Shown here one piece after another: positions 10,401 to 25,400 of a stretch of 64,000 nucleotides of DNA. The translations under genes were made by a program, and so were the position numbers. The stretch is from NCBI GenBank assembly GCA_003586115.2, contig QVOM02000001.1, positions 12,343,610 through 12,407,609 of the forward strand, written 5' to 3'. The DNA is from Salvator merianae. Lineage: Eukaryota > Chordata > Lepidosauria > Squamata > Teiidae. The notes under the pieces were generated by a model. The model saw only the letters and a program-made list of their open reading frames with translations, ran no database searches and was not told the origin of the DNA. Position 1 is the stretch's first letter, and the number at the start of each line of letters is the position of its first letter.

Positions 10401-13400
10401 GAAGCAGCCAAATGCCAATACAAAAGAATGGAGGATTATATATGGCCAGGTCCATTCCTTGCTGCCTGGGTCAGGGGGTGGCTTCAAGTGTGCTTTGTGG
10501 TAGATGCATCTTTACTGCATATATGTGCCTCCCTCTTGGGCAAAGGAGGAACTAAAGGGGGCAGCAGGAGTTGGCACCTCTGCTCCACCTCCTCTTTCTC
10601 CTTCTCCTTGGTTTTTTAAAAGGGATCCCGTTCCCAGTAAGTTTATGCACATCAACACGTGGAAGTGCAGGTTGGAAACGTAACATAACATTTTTCTTTC
10701 TACATAAGTTTGTCTGGTCCGCGTTTTGCTTGGGAGTTTGTTCGCTGGATATCCCTTGTGACACTTACCTCCACCAGACTCAAAGACAGGGATGGCAGGA
10801 AGCAATACATGGTGCAGAAAGAGCGTGTTGCTATTCATTTTGATTGTGCCTGAGAGCAGCCCACTAAAATACTGGATGTACCTGTCATGGGGCAAAAGAA
10901 AGAAGCTCAGCCACAAGCATTTAGGTGCACAGGGTGCCTGAAATAAATACTAGGTCTCAAGAAAGACAGCCATCTTCTCCTCCTTGCCTCCTATCGTCCT
11001 TCTTCGTAATAGAAGCCTCACTTTCAGTAAGGCAGGAAATATGGATGCATTTTCTAAAAGAACCCCCCCTCCTTCCTTTGTGGATATCCAGATAATGGGG
11101 AGAAAAACTAAGCTGGAATCCCATCTGCTAGTTCTCTATGTACTAGGAACTTGAGGAGGGGGCATGAAGGAATGTTGACATGTACAAGGTTTGAATTTAC
11201 ATATGGCTACCCACAGCTCCAGTCAGAGTTCATCAATTAGAAAGCCAGCATTTCCCTTTATCTCTTAACAGGACTCTTCCCTCCCCTCCACTGCAGAATT
11301 TGTAGCCTGAAGAAAACAGATGACAATTTCTCTAGGGTCAGAAGCAGTAGTGGCCAGCATAGGTAAGCACAGCCGGAAGTCCCTCCCCCCTGCTGAAGGT
11401 CGGTTCGTGAGTTTCATTTGAAGTCCACACAGCATGACAAATTCTCCTTTGACCTGACTTAGTTCAAAGGAGGATTTGTCAGCGTCACAGGGACTTCAAA
11501 GGAAGCTCATGACCTGGCTGTCAGCAGGGAAGAGTCTTCTGAATGTGCTCACGCATGGTGGCCACCACTGGGCAGAAGAGTACCAAAGGATGTGGGTTGG
11601 ATGTCTGGGCTTTAGTCACAAATCATGTCAGCATTTTCCCCCAGAGTCCCTCAGATGTCATTCCCAGTCATAGACACCACCCCGGAGCTTCTTTCCCCAT
11701 GGCGGACATTTTGAAAAAGCCATCGGCAGCAGAAGCAGGGAAGTGAATGGAGGGAAGGGGTTTGATTCTCACCTCTTCTGGGAAGGTTGAAGAGAAGCAG
11801 CCACTTTGTCCTCACAGAACTTGCGCATGGTGAGTGTACTGAGGGCCTGGTCTGCACTGAGGGAAAAGCAAAGGACAGATGTACATGCAAGTGCTTATAT
11901 CTTCAGGCATTTCTAGAGGAGCTACATCCCAAAGCTCCATTCTGCATAGATTCAGGTCATATCAACTGTGTCTAAGGGGGGCATTCTAGAGGAAAGGTCA
12001 AAGCACAAATCCAGAGGGGGAAAAAAAAGAACTGTAATAAGAGAGACAGGAACAATTACCAAGGGGAATTAGCAGCCTAAGCCAAGAGTGGCTAATGTGA
12101 GGCCCTTCAGACATTGCTGAACAGCTCTCCTCATCACTTGCCGCTGTTCGTACTAATCAGGACTAATAGGAATTGCAGTTCGCTACATTATCTGTAATGC
12201 CACCATCTGTAATGCCACATAGTAGCTTGTTCTGTTCTACACCCAGCTATAGCACCCGTATAGCCACATACATGCGTGCATATATGTGTGCACACATATC
12301 CAAACCCATTGCATGTTGAATACCTTGCAGAGATTTTGCTGTAGTACATATAAGCTGCTACAATCACGCCTGTTTTGCCTTTGTTGCCCTGGGACCAAAA
12401 GAGAAAGCGTGTTAGAACAATGGGCTCAGTAGCACAGATACAGCTGGGCTTGTCAACCCAGGAATGCCAGAATTTCTGCAAAAGACTAGAAGTAGTTTGG
12501 ATGGAAGGGGAGCCAATGCATGAGCTCACAGGTCATGACCCTCTGAAGACAGAAGCCTGCTGGCCGAGCTGCAAACAGCCTCCAGTGTCTTATTATCCTC
12601 TCTCTCACTTTCTTTATGATTCTACCTGGGATATCCAGAAGGCCAGAGCAATTTCTTGTCTACCTTGCAGTGAAGCACAACCACATGCTGTGAATCTGAG
12701 TTCAGCCAAGTCTCCATGGCTTTGCAGATGGAGCAGATTTTGTCCAATGGTGGAGCATGCAGGTCTGGCCAGCCAAAATCTTGTACCTGGGTCAGGGGGA
12801 GAGAGAGAAGCATTGGAATTTAAGAGACACATATACCGAGGCTGGACAGTTGTCTCCAGAATCAAGAGGCCTAAGGCTTCTTTTTCCCCCTTTTAAATCA
12901 ATCAAGAGGCCCAAGTTCCCTTGCCTGATATCCAAATTAAATGATTCAAAATGCCCTAGGCAGTACAAATAATTTCATGTTTGTGTGCATGTCAGGACAA
13001 GCAATAGTAACACCTATTTGTCCTTACCTGGGATTTTGACATTTCATATACTTCCATGATCAAGCTCATTTGGATGTATTGCAGTTTTGAATGGCTGTTC
13101 TCACAAGTACGGAAATAAGAAAGTTACAGGACTGCTTTTTAAAACTGTAGACCTTTTCACGTTTCCCACTGTGGAATGTTTGCCAGTGGCTGGGAAAACT
13201 TCTGGCTGTTGCCATGGTGACTGGGAATGTGGTGCAACTGTGCAGGCGTAGCTGTGCCATGCCATGCCATGCCATGCAGCGTTCGCACCTGGAAGAGGGT
13301 GTGAATGCTGTATGCCAGGAGTAGTCCAGCTGCTCCCAGTATGGCTGTGGAGCACAAAACAGCAAGCAGCAATCGGGATCAGCTGTAGCCAATTGGGAGG

Positions 13401-16400
13401 GCCTCCGTGTGGTGTGGACGCACTTCACTAGTGAGCGTACAGATGCTCACTAGTGAAAAGTGTGAAAATGCCCTATCCCTGCAGTTCCTACAGCCATGCA
13501 TATTTTTAAAACTATTTTTACCTAACCATCAAAAAAATAATCTATTTTTAACTTGCTTTTTTGAAAAAAAAAAAATCTCTCTTGGGAGATCAACAGAGCA
13601 GCTGCTGTACATTTTTACAAGACTCCTGTTTCTACCTTCTCTTTTGGCTCCTTGTGGGCAACACTGATAATTGCAAGCTGAATTCACTTTGTTATTTTGT
13701 GTGTGTCCACCACAAAAACACTCGAGAACCCCCAATACACCTCAAACCTAAAACAAACTCCCGAGGTTCAGGTCAACATTTATTTATTTATTTATTTATT
13801 TATTAAAAACATTTATCTACTACTTCACATTAAAGTATCCCAAAGTAGTTCAGAAAAATAGGCTGTTTCTGTACTTACTTAAGCTGGAGCAGTCTACTAG
13901 TCTACTCCAGCATGTCTCAGTCCAAGCTCAGCAGGACTGTATGTGAGAGGGGGGGCATCTTTTCCAGGCCAACACTAGCAGCACTGTGGAGGCGCCATAG
14001 CTGTTCTGGTCTACACAACTGATGCTCATATGTTGTGTTTGGAGCACACGTGCAGAGCTTGAACTGGGTGGCCTCCACAGTCTTGCCAATGTCTGTCTGC
14101 TGCTCTTGAAGACAGTATATGAACAGTTGTAAATCAACCCCCATCTGGTTTTTTTTCAATGAATTTCAATGCCACCTTTCGTTTTAAAGAAAAGATGCAT
14201 TAATTGCACAAATCTGTAGTATTGCAAACTCTGGGGGGACAATGGGAACTTGTAAAGCTGCAGATTTGCGCAATAGTGCAAAACTCACTTTAAAAAAACA
14301 ACAACCTCAATCTGAAAGTGATCTTTAGAGAAGGTGTGTAGGTCTACAGCTAAACCAGGACAAGGAGCCCTTAGGATGGTTGTGGCCTGGGTCAACACTA
14401 GTCCCATGCAGAAGAACTGTACTAGTGAGCAGCATGTTCCAGAATAACAGGCAAGTGTGTAAATGGCCATAGACACAGCATTAAAATCAAGGATAAAAAA
14501 AAGGATACAATTAACTTAAAACATACTAAAATCAAATGGAACACAAATGCAACCTTCATTCCTACATGAAGGAATGTCTTCATTTATGCACCTAAAGGCT
14601 GTGATAGATATCAGACAGGAGGGCACTACATAAAGGTAGATGCTATCACAGAAAAGGCACAGCTGTGGGCCATTCATAAGATGACATTCTGTATTTTATT
14701 GAACACACATCTTAGCACAAACCTTTACTCTTCCTCACCTTAGGGTTCAGTCTGATGATATCATGTCGTTTTTCTGACAGGTTGAGGAGCTGTTGATACA
14801 AAGAAACATCTCAGTACGTTATGTTAGCCAATCAATCCACATTATATTCATCCAGCCAATCTTCTCTCAGGGCCTTTAACTGTGAACATGGTGGAACAGT
14901 CCCTATGGTGTGGTGGCCATCCACACTGTGAGGGCTGGAACATCCCAGAAGCAGACTTCTAGCATTTGCAGTGTGAATGCTGGATGCTCCCCTATGACAG
15001 CAGCCGCGAAAACGTCCAGCTGCTGCCATGGTGACTAGGGACGCAGTGCACAACTGTGCATCTGCATTTGCATCATGCAGCATTCACATCCAGAAGAAAG
15101 GCATGAACACTGTGTACCAGGAGTAGTCCAGCTGCTCCTGGTATACCTACGGAGCACAATTTTGAAGCCACTTCCAATTGCTTGGGCTTCTGCAAAATGC
15201 AGACACACTTCACTAGTGGGCATGCAGATGCTCACTACCATGTGTGAACAGGCCCTCGGACAGAGTATGAACAAAGGGCTATTTAACACTGGGTTCCATG
15301 TAGACTCAGCTATCAGCTCCCCAAATGCCAAGTCTGAATCTGCCTAGTTTGTATCTGCCTCCAGTCATCCTAGCAGATAAGTTTCAAAATCAGTGCTGGT
15401 AACTATGGCCCTTTCTGCACTTGGCCTTATTCCGGATTATATCTCAGAATTGGGACCTGCCATCTGCATGCTAGTGCAGACTATGGTAGGCCCTTGGCAA
15501 GACCTTTCATAGTTTGCACTAGCATGTGGATAGCAGGTCCCTATTCTGGGATATGATCCACAATAAGGCCAAGTGGAGAAAGGGCCATTGTCTTCATTCA
15601 GCTTCCCTTCCACAGCAACTTCAATCCTTGCCTTGGCATAGGATGTAAGGATTCCTGGTGTTTTCTATTCCTGTGCAAAGCCATGTTCAGAATACAATGT
15701 CCCCATCATTTCTGCCCACTAGATGTACACTCTGCATCTGCCTTGGAGGCTTGCGCATCTAAGAAAAAGACTGAAATGAGGGAACAGGGAGCACTGCAGA
15801 GCAGAATTTGAACATCCTTCATTAGGTGATGTTCTTCCATCATCTTCTGGAGGAGGAAAGCATACCCAGTGCAGATTTCCCAAACCAAATATTCAGAAAC
15901 CCATCAATGCATTTTCACTCTTGGCCATTTCTGAATTTACTGCATCCTTTACCATGTACTTGTCCTCATGCTTGGATTTTAACATTTGGGCCACCTCCCG
16001 GAGGTTGCTGCGATAACGCTGCTCTTCCAGGGCCGGAGGAAAGAAGACAGAGATGATGCGCTCAGTGATGTAGGTAAGGTCGAAGTCATACTTGCGTTCC
16101 ATCACGTGGTCAAGGCTGAAACTCCTGATGGTGGGGGGGAAGGGAATAAGCTTTGAGGAATCACAGGTCTCTAGAAGACATTCCTAACCTTTGTAGACCA
16201 TACACATCCCATTACAGAAAGAAACACAAAACAAACAAAGTCATGGCCAATAGGAGGAGAAACAGAGTATCTACATTGTTTCATTTTCCTTGGTTATTTA
16301 TTGTATGACCACTGCAACAAAATTGCCCAGGACTCTGTTTTGGCTAAACATTTGGCTACTTCTGGTGAGCCAATGCACAACAAATATAGTCAAGTAAGGA

Positions 16401-19400
16401 AGTCGCAATTCCCTGTCCATTTCCTTGTCAAAGGCTGCATCCAGATGTTCCTTACGTATTCTGCTATATTTGGATATTCTGGAATAAAGTGTGGATATTC
16501 TGGAATATCCATGCTCTATCCTGGAATATCCAAATACAATGAAATAAATAAGTGTCATCTAGATGCCCCAAAATACCAATCTGATTATGCTGCTCCCTCA
16601 GCTGACACAATTTAATATAACATGTCATAGTTAAGGATCAAGGTCAGTGTGGCATAATGGCTAGGGTATTGGACTCAGGATCTCAGAGATTAAGGTTCAA
16701 ATCCCTGCTCAGTCATGCAAGATCACTGCTTCAAAAGGTTGTTGTGATGGTAAAACAGAGGAGTGAAAAATAATGTAGACTGCCTTGAACTCTTCAAAAA
16801 AAATAGGCAAGACGTAAATGCAAAAACAAATTAATTAAATAAAAGCATAATGCCAAGATAGGCATTTGCTATTTTTAAAAAATGCACGCCCATTTTGTTT
16901 CAAAAATGAAAAGAGGCACTTTTGGGAGGTAGGATAGGACCCCATGGGACCTATCAATGGCTGATTCTGCTCCAATAATTGTTATGCTTCCTTTTTGCCT
17001 TTATTCTTTTCAAACGTGTGACTAATCAGCAGCCTTAGTATACAGCTATCTAATTAACCAAAGGCATTTCATAGGTACTTGCAGAAATGATAGGATAATC
17101 AGTGGGAACCCAGATCACCATGAAGAACAGCAGACCTAAAGCTATTATATTCCACTTTCTCCATCCTCTCTTGGCTATCATTTTATCTAACATCAGGGCT
17201 TTACCTTGGTAGTGTGTTCCGTTGCTTTGTGGTATTGAGGGACTTGGTGGAACCCTGAAAAATAAATGTAGGAAAGAAGGGAAGCCAGAATCTCATTAAA
17301 AAAAACCTTTCAAAAAATAAAGCAGCACTGAAGCAACAAAGGAATAAGGCTGACTGAAAATAGCTTGCACAGGAAACAAAGCACTGATTTCTTTCTGTTG
17401 GTCTCTTTAATGTCAGCTGCATGAATAATAAGCAATGGGTTGTTATGTATTCAAACCAGGAGGATGTAAGATATGCGTTTATGAAAGCAAGTTGGAGATT
17501 GTCCTTAAGCATTTTTTATTAAATCTAACAATACTGATGAAATGCGCTCTAACCTCTGGAAGTTTAAGCCATAATAAATGCATCAGTTTTGACAGCGCCT
17601 CATACTTGTTTTCGAAGAATGGGATATAAATTTGATAGATAAATAAATAAACTTTGTTCATGGTAATTTGGTAAATATATTCATAATTTGTCCTGAGCCA
17701 CATTTAGGAAGGGTGAGATAGAAGTTCACCATTTATTCTCATTGCTTGCTTAATAATAAAACGTGAGTCAGTGGTCTTCTATGGAAACTGATCGTGCATT
17801 TTGCAACAAGTTGTTCATATACAGAGCATTCAAGTTGAGCAGATGGGAGACAAGCATGCATGTAATTTTAAGCATCAAGGATCCAGTTTTCCAAGATTTT
17901 GGAAACACCTTGGGCCAGCTGAAGCCCCATTACTGCATCTTGCATCAGGCTCTAAACTATATTCAAACTGTTGAATATAATTACCAACCTGGTCAGCTGT
18001 GGGGATGACACAAATGTCAAAGATTTGGAATTAATTAGAGTCCTATAGCATATACTCCAAATCTGGAAAGTTAAGGTTATCTCGCTTCTCTAGGGGGAGG
18101 AGCAGGTAACTTCCAGACTGGACTGTTGTAATGTACTCTGTGTTGGGTTGCCCGGGAAGACCCATATGGAAGCAGCAACCAGCTACTAGTGAAGAATTCA
18201 GCAGCAAGCCTGCTGACAGCTGCTGTTGGCCAGATGCACATCATACTGGTGGTCTTAAAGGAACTGCACTGGTTGCCAGTTTGCTACTGACACCAATTCA
18301 AGGTTCTAACACTGACTTTATGAAGCCCAAATATCTAAAGAAGCACTGTTCAGTTAAGATCAGCCAGAGAGGTCTTCTCGGTAATGCTGCCACTATCAGC
18401 AGTTAAAGGTACAGGGGAGTGTGAAAGGGCCTTCTCTGTGGTGACCCCAGGCTCTGGAATGAGCTACTCTCAGAGGTGCGTCTAGCTCCGCTAGTATATG
18501 CATTCAGATATATGGTAAAGATGCACCTCTTTATCTTACACTTTGCCAGAAGAAGTAACTGCCATTCCCCTTTTGGGCATTGTTAGTTATATTGTCCATG
18601 AGTTGAATTTTGTGTCTTTCTGTATTGGTTTTATTGTGACTCATCCCAAGACTTTATAATACAGGTCAAGAAGATAGTAATGCAAATCACAAATAATGAT
18701 GATGATGTAGGCAGATTTGCCTGAGTTCCTGTTCTTGATCATGCTGAATTGTCCTTATTATCAGAGAAGTCTCCCCTTTCCCCTTTACTGTGACATATGC
18801 CCAAGAACAGCCACATAAATACTCTGTTGGCCTTCTCTTATCAGATGAACTCTTCAACGTAACACATAATGTTGCCATGTTCTGTGTGTTGATCATCCAA
18901 ACTCGCAAATACTTGTGCACTCCGGGTAAGGGCTATGGAAGAGGTTTGTTATATTTAGTATGATTTCATTTACTTTTATACTTCCTATTTGGTTGCATAC
19001 AGACCTGTTTTATTTTTAAACTTCCTACTCAGTTGCATACAAACCTTTTTATTGTTCAATTTTATGGTTGTGTTCTTTTATGTTTTCTTTTCTGAAAACA
19101 TAACAGCATAAAATTTTACCAGACCACGTGGGGAAGGCGGAAGTAGCAACTGAGAAAGCGTGCCATCCCCTGGTGTTCTGCAGTTCCCATTGAGGCAACA
19201 GGTAAACCCAACCCAAACGGGTCTGGTGAGTGCTGGAAATAGGAACATTATGGACCAAACATCTGTGGCTGCAGAGACAGGTGCTCGCTTCCCAGTTGAC
19301 ATATCAGGAAGAGACACAATAGAAGGCAGACAGTGGTGGGATGCCTGCAGGAAGCAAAATGGCAGACAAAGGCTGCCTCCGGACAGCAAGAGGCAATGTG

Positions 19401-22400
19401 GGATCTAAAACAGATCCTGCGACCACCTCTTACTGCCCCTCACCAGACACAAGAAGCTGTCCTGGGGTTACCTCTGTGTCTGCTGGTTCATTTAGCTATA
19501 ATCTCGCATGGAACTACCAGGAAGCCAGTCAAGTACCCACCCACCTCCTTTTGTTGTTTTTTGCATGCCGAGGTGGCTTCTGGGTAGCCCCAAGTGAGAC
19601 AATAACTAAACAGGCCAGCAGACACATAAGCAAGCAATGCTATTATGGCAAACTCAGCAACCATGCCGGATTTCCTGTAATAGCGATATCCTGGGATATG
19701 ACTGGGACTATATTAGGAATGCCACAATTACTTCTGTAATATAGTCCCAAGAAAATGGCAGGTTTTAACCCATGTCTGGAGGCACCCAAACAGAAGAAAG
19801 AAGGAAAGCATCTTGGATCTGTCCAAGTGTACATTGATAAAACCATCCTATGTGGTGTTCCAAGGTGACCAGAAAGCTCTGAAAGCAATTGACCCTCTTC
19901 TAAGCCTCAGGTAACCTTAAAAAGGCAACAACTTTATAAACCATCATGTATCAAAGTGGATTAAAATATTGAAGGGAGGTCATATGGTATAATTAAGGGC
20001 TATATTGACAGATATTATCAAGATGTCTCAGGGTGACTGAGGAAGAAAATGACATATTTTATTATACACATTTTAAAGGATATTTGATAACTACATATAT
20101 TTTGGAGGAAAAACATCCTAAATGGTTCCCAATTAAGGATTTTATAATCCTGATGGAGTCTTTCTAATCCAGATGGGGTCCCTGAATGAATTTCCTGATG
20201 AAAATAATCTTTCTCTTTCTCTCTCCCCCATTTTCAGCCTCTCTCTCTCACATACCATTTTACTTATTTCCCTCTAAAGGCAAAACTTACTGCAAATAGC
20301 CTCTGTAGATATTAGGCTTTCTGCTTCCAGAACCTGTACCAGCCTTCAGCTGAGATTATGTATGGGTATCTTCTTTTCAGGTGAAAAAAATCAACTTAAG
20401 CATGAGTTTTTGATTGGTGAAGGGGAAGCATGAACAATGAAATATGCAATTTGGCCTTTGTTTCATATATTCTTGGTTTGCCTTGAATGCTTTGTTCTCT
20501 TGCAAAGCTTATATGGCCACTCCATATTACAAATAGCTACTGCATCAAGAGAACAGGCTAAATTTACCGAAAATGGTAACTTTTGAAAATATAGCAAACC
20601 CAATGAGGTTATAGGGTTTATATAGATGCTTGCTTCAAAGAATGTAAGGGTTATTGTTAACGGCTGATAAAACAAGCTAGATCTCTGGAGTTGCTCCAGG
20701 CAACTTAACATATCAACAGTATTTTATACATCATATGTCAGTTTCCTCACATGAATTGGAATCGATCAGATTCTAAGGTGTCTACATCTAAGAACTGGGC
20801 CATATCAGAGTACCATGAATGCAAACTTAGGATGTGCAGGTAAGTTCTCTCTTTAGAATATCATGGATCAATTGAACTCATATTTCAAGGTGGTGCAAAA
20901 AGAAGGCATCGTATTCAATGGTATTCAGACCAGTTTGGGACTCGGACTGACTAAGGTTCGATATGAACTGGTCGGGTAACATGTTTTATGTGCCACCTAG
21001 CACCAGCAATTAGTCATGTGCATAGGCTTGCCTGTAAATAAATGGGTGCTGCAGAGGCAAGGATCAAGAATGGTTTGGAGTGTCAAGCTGTGTCAGGCTC
21101 TTGCCTCAGTGATGCCTGCCCTTTTATGGTGCCATCTAACATTTACAGGGTTTGGGTTCCAAGGGTTTTGTTCTTCTTGTGGTCATTATTAGTTTCACTT
21201 TCCCCACACTTCCTGAGCAACAACAAAAGCCTGGTAATCCTGTCGGGCTTGGGGGTGAACCTTTGCAGATCCCTGCTGGCAAGAAATGCTAGCCAGCACT
21301 TTGTTTCTAAAACCCTCCACTTTGCTTCTTGTTTAGTTGGGCTTTTGTCACCAGGGAGCCCAGTTCATCTGCAGCTTTTGGGGAGGGATGGGCAAACCTT
21401 CTGTACTTCTCTTAATGCAAGACCAAAATGGAATCAAAACATGCATTAGATTGACAGAAACTTGCATGCTTCAGGCATGTGATACAAGCAAGTCATTGTG
21501 TTTGGCAAGATTGAGAAAAGCAGAGTAAGGAAAAGACAACAAGCAAGAAGAATGGACAGAATCAGACATTACTAGGACATCCTTGGAAGAGCTACAGGAC
21601 ATTACAAGTGGTATTGATAAGTCAAAATGGTGAGCATTTCTCAATATAGTCACTAGGCATCAAACTCAGCATGACAGGACCTACCACCATCCCAACAGCT
21701 GATTACTAGGGGATCACATATTTCTTACAGAAGAAATGAAAAGGGAAACATTTGGTTGAATTTTTGTTAGTCTTATGCATTAGAAATGTTCTGCATGGAA
21801 TGGTATGAATGGCACTTCTATCAAAGCCTTGCATTTCTACTCACTTGGATCATTTGGGTTGGGTCTGCCAATTTCCTCAATGGCATCAGCAGAACTAAGG
21901 TTGCAGAGGGTTGCCAACGCTTTATACTGATCACCCCATCCCCTGCAATGCTATTTTTGAGGGCTTTGGGAAAAAGAAATGGCTGCTGACAGGAGGAAAC
22001 TGTAAAGTCAACTGTCTGCCACAACAGGAAAACAAAATTTCCCAAGTGAAAAAGAAAGGGGATACAAAACCAAACAGAAGAAAAGCTGAATAAGAAAACA
22101 AGTGTGTCTTTCATAAACATGCACTGAAACTTAATGCTGTTTTAATGAGCAACTCTTGAAATGAATAAGAGCTTTATTTAAATGAATGCAATTACAGAGA
22201 GGAAAAAAACATCCTTGTCCAGTACTACATCAACATGCTGCCTGGCAATGTGATTTTTACTCACTACCACCAAACAAAATTAGGGAAACCTATGGCAAGA
22301 TTAAGAAAACTTGAATATAGTGTATGTGTTTGGGACTTACCAAGTGTTCAATGCGCCGGACTGGGGCTGTATTCCTCCTCTTGATATATGAGAAAGAAGA

Positions 22401-25400
22401 GAAGATCTGTATTACATTTTCCTGCTAGGAGGTGCCATTAAATCAGTTCATGACTGAAAATAAACATTCATAATTCCCTCTTTATTCCTTCCAAGGCAAG
22501 CAAGGATTATTATGTAGCATGAACCCAAACAGCTGCCTAGGTATTGGTCAAAATTATTTTTATGTTTCTCTTTTGGGCTGTATTTTATTCTAGCAGTAGG
22601 AAATTTTGCACAGCTATTACAGGATCAAATCCTGGGAACAAACACCGTTTTGTGCAATTCCCTTTAATTTCTAGACAAGTAGTCTAATTTTATAATTTTA
22701 AAAAATGTGAATACTTTGTCATCTTTACACCTATTTTGAGGGTCAGCATCCTGCCCCTCATTATAAAACTTTGCGATAAATACATTATTAATTATAACAA
22801 GGAAGTCTATGAATTTACAGTTAAATACTTTTTACAAATTTGTACAGGGTTAGTTAACTTTAACTTCAATGGTTAAAAATACTGTGTGCACACCTTTAAC
22901 TCACACTTGTAGTTAGAAGTTTATCATATCATACCACAGCTAATATTTGTGAATTCAGTAAATGGAAGCCATAGTTAAACAACTATAGCTGCCTCCAGAT
23001 ATGCAGTAAAACCCATGATTATCTTGGCACTATATTGGGAATACCAGACATATTTGAGGCATTCCCCATATAGTTGCAATTTAACTGATCAAAACCCCAT
23101 AATATCACTGTTATGGGAAATCCAGCAGTGATTCTTGGTTTCCTGTAATAGTGATGCTTATCTTGATGTCCGTTAGCAACTCTAGTGATGGGGTTGATTA
23201 GGGCTACCAAAGCCATTCAAGCACTAAAAAACCCCAATGAAAGATAATGGGACGGCACTTGGCTGGCTTCTAATAGCCCCAATCAACCCTATCACAAAAG
23301 CTGCCAACAGGTGTCAAGGTAAGCCCGAGATTGCTCCTTGCATCTGGCAAGGGGTGGCAAGAGGCAATTATGGAATCTTGTTCAGATCCTGCATTGCCTC
23401 TTGCTGACTGGAGATAGCCTCTGTCTTTTGTTATGGTATATATTGTGTCATTTTTAGTAATGTTCCATAGCCTAGTCAATCATTCCTTTCTACTGATGGA
23501 GTACCTTCATTTTCTGTTACTTATATCTGAAATATTACTATTACATTCCATGTGAACTCTTATTTTCCTTTTACGATAAGAACCACCATAAGATTCCATA
23601 TTTATGGACTTTTAACACAGAAACATGACTAAAACAGAAAGAGTAGCTAAGGGTGGATTTGCAGATTTATCAAGGTCAAGGCCAATTCGTACAAAACGCT
23701 CGTATCCTTCCTCATTAATTTTTTGTGGGGTAAGAAATCTATAACTATGGAGACTTTTAACAACTAGCAGAGGAAGAGTAAGAAATATATTGGGGGAAAG
23801 ATAGACTTCATTACAGTTTCTAGGAGAGGCCACCATCTGCAAGAAGATTTCCCCCATCAGTTAAAGATACTTCACCTTTAAAAATAGATATTGTAGGATA
23901 ACAAATGTTTTAAAACACTCCTAAAGAACAATAGTTTATAATTCGAAAAATGTTCAAATAATGATTACCCATCTAAGCCTCACTTAATATGACTGGACTC
24001 ACTGCCCAATACATATTCCAAAATATATCAGGAACCAGCAGTCCACATCCAGAAGATTCAGAAAATACCTTCCATATGTCTTCCTTTATATCCAAAACAT
24101 AATTAATCCCTACCCTGATGTCATTATGAAGTGCCCTTTCTACACTCCTGCCATCAGTGACCAAGACTCAGGGTAGGACACTAGAGATGATGATGTCACA
24201 CAACACAGAGAACGTTTACTGTACAGAGAACAGGGAAGAGCTCAAAATAAAAACGCTATTTTCGGATCTGACATTTATAAGCACCTGCAAGTTTGTTTTG
24301 CCCCCCCCCCCCCGCTTGAACCGAACTGTATTTAAAAAGAAAATCCACAAATCCACATCCCTTGCGATCTCCTCAAATTAGATGCTGCAGTTGGCATAAT
24401 AACTTTCTCACCGATGATAACAGAGTTCAGCTGTCGAAAGATAAAAGTTCTGCTTGGCTCAAGCAGATGCAGATTTTGATAAGCATCAAGGCCTTCAGTC
24501 ACTTCCTATATCCTGGAAAGAGGCTTTGGGAAATGAGTTTGCCAGAAAAACCAGGAGAGCATCAAGGGATACAACTTTGAGGCCTGTCAGATAAAATTTT
24601 GCCTCTTCGCAGATGATTTTCTAATTTTAACTGAAGATCCAGCTGGGACACTGAAAGCTCTAAAAGATGAATTAGACCTTTTTGCTAGCTATTCTGACTT
24701 AAAAGTTAATTATGACAAATCTGAAATTTTGTCTTTGAATGTCCCTCCCACACACCAGCAAGAACTTCATAATAACTATGGCTACACTACAACTTACAAA
24801 AAGCTCAAATACCTGGGGGCTTGGCTTCCCAAAAATTTGAATTGGGCCATCCAATATAATTATGTCCCAATCTGGCTAAATGAGTAACTGGAAGAAAAAC
24901 AAGTTTTTGTCCCTGGCCAGTCGCACTGTGGCAGTTAAAATGGAAATTATCCTGGCCCTATACTACCTATTTCATACTCTGCCAATTTCCCTCCCAAACA
25001 AACTTTAAGCTCCTGCTCTTGGAAGTTAGATGCTTTTATCTTTAATGTCTGATTGGCTAAAGTTATCTTTACAAGCGGTGGATGTGGTTATCCCTCTTTA
25101 CCTCTCTACTTTGACTTTTGCCAACTTCACCAGCTCCTTCTAATGTTTTCTTCTCCTTCTTTCTTTGATTCTCAATTCTCACTCCACTAAGGTTCCTAAC
25201 CTCTTTCTTCAGTGCATGCTTATTACATGGAAACATTGGCAAAAACTCCTTGCCCCTCCCCTTTGGCCCCCCTATGCTTTAACCCTAATTCTTCTTCTAT
25301 CTAGATCCACTTTTGGTTCCTTCTACAAGTGGCAGGCTTCTGCACTGTGAGTGACTTTTTATGGAAAAAAATTCTTGCAATCCCTCGTCAGGAAACTCAG

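Larger units (their letters stand above)
8840..10768. other. TNS2 intron dominated by a nested transposon pair
   Basis: A family B element (about 9225-10290) is interrupted by a CpG-rich element (9394-10059). The flanks 8840-9220 and 10295-10768 show no recognised feature. Confidence 0.65.
12787..14738. other. TNS2 intron with a family C element
   Basis: Contains family C (13146-13475), a TTTA microsatellite with an adjoining SINE-like 3' end (13779-13860) and short A runs. Nothing recognised in 12790-13140 or 13870-14738. Confidence 0.6.
14790..15952. other. TNS2 intron with family C and family A elements
   Basis: Family C at 14868-15255 and family A at 15407-15586. Nothing recognised in 15590-15952. 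Confidence 0.6.
16125..17204. other. TNS2 intron with family E hairpin and a SINE
   Basis: Family E at 16434-16566 and a tRNA-derived SINE at 16643-16850. Nothing recognised in 16860-17204. Confidence 0.6.
17255..22340. other. TNS2 intron, 5.1 kb
   Basis: Contains a SINE-like tail (about 17610-17655, GGGATATAAATTTGATAGAT), a CR1/L2-type LINE 3' end (18080-18690) and a family D element (19374-19785). I recognise nothing in 19790-22340. Confidence 0.6.
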
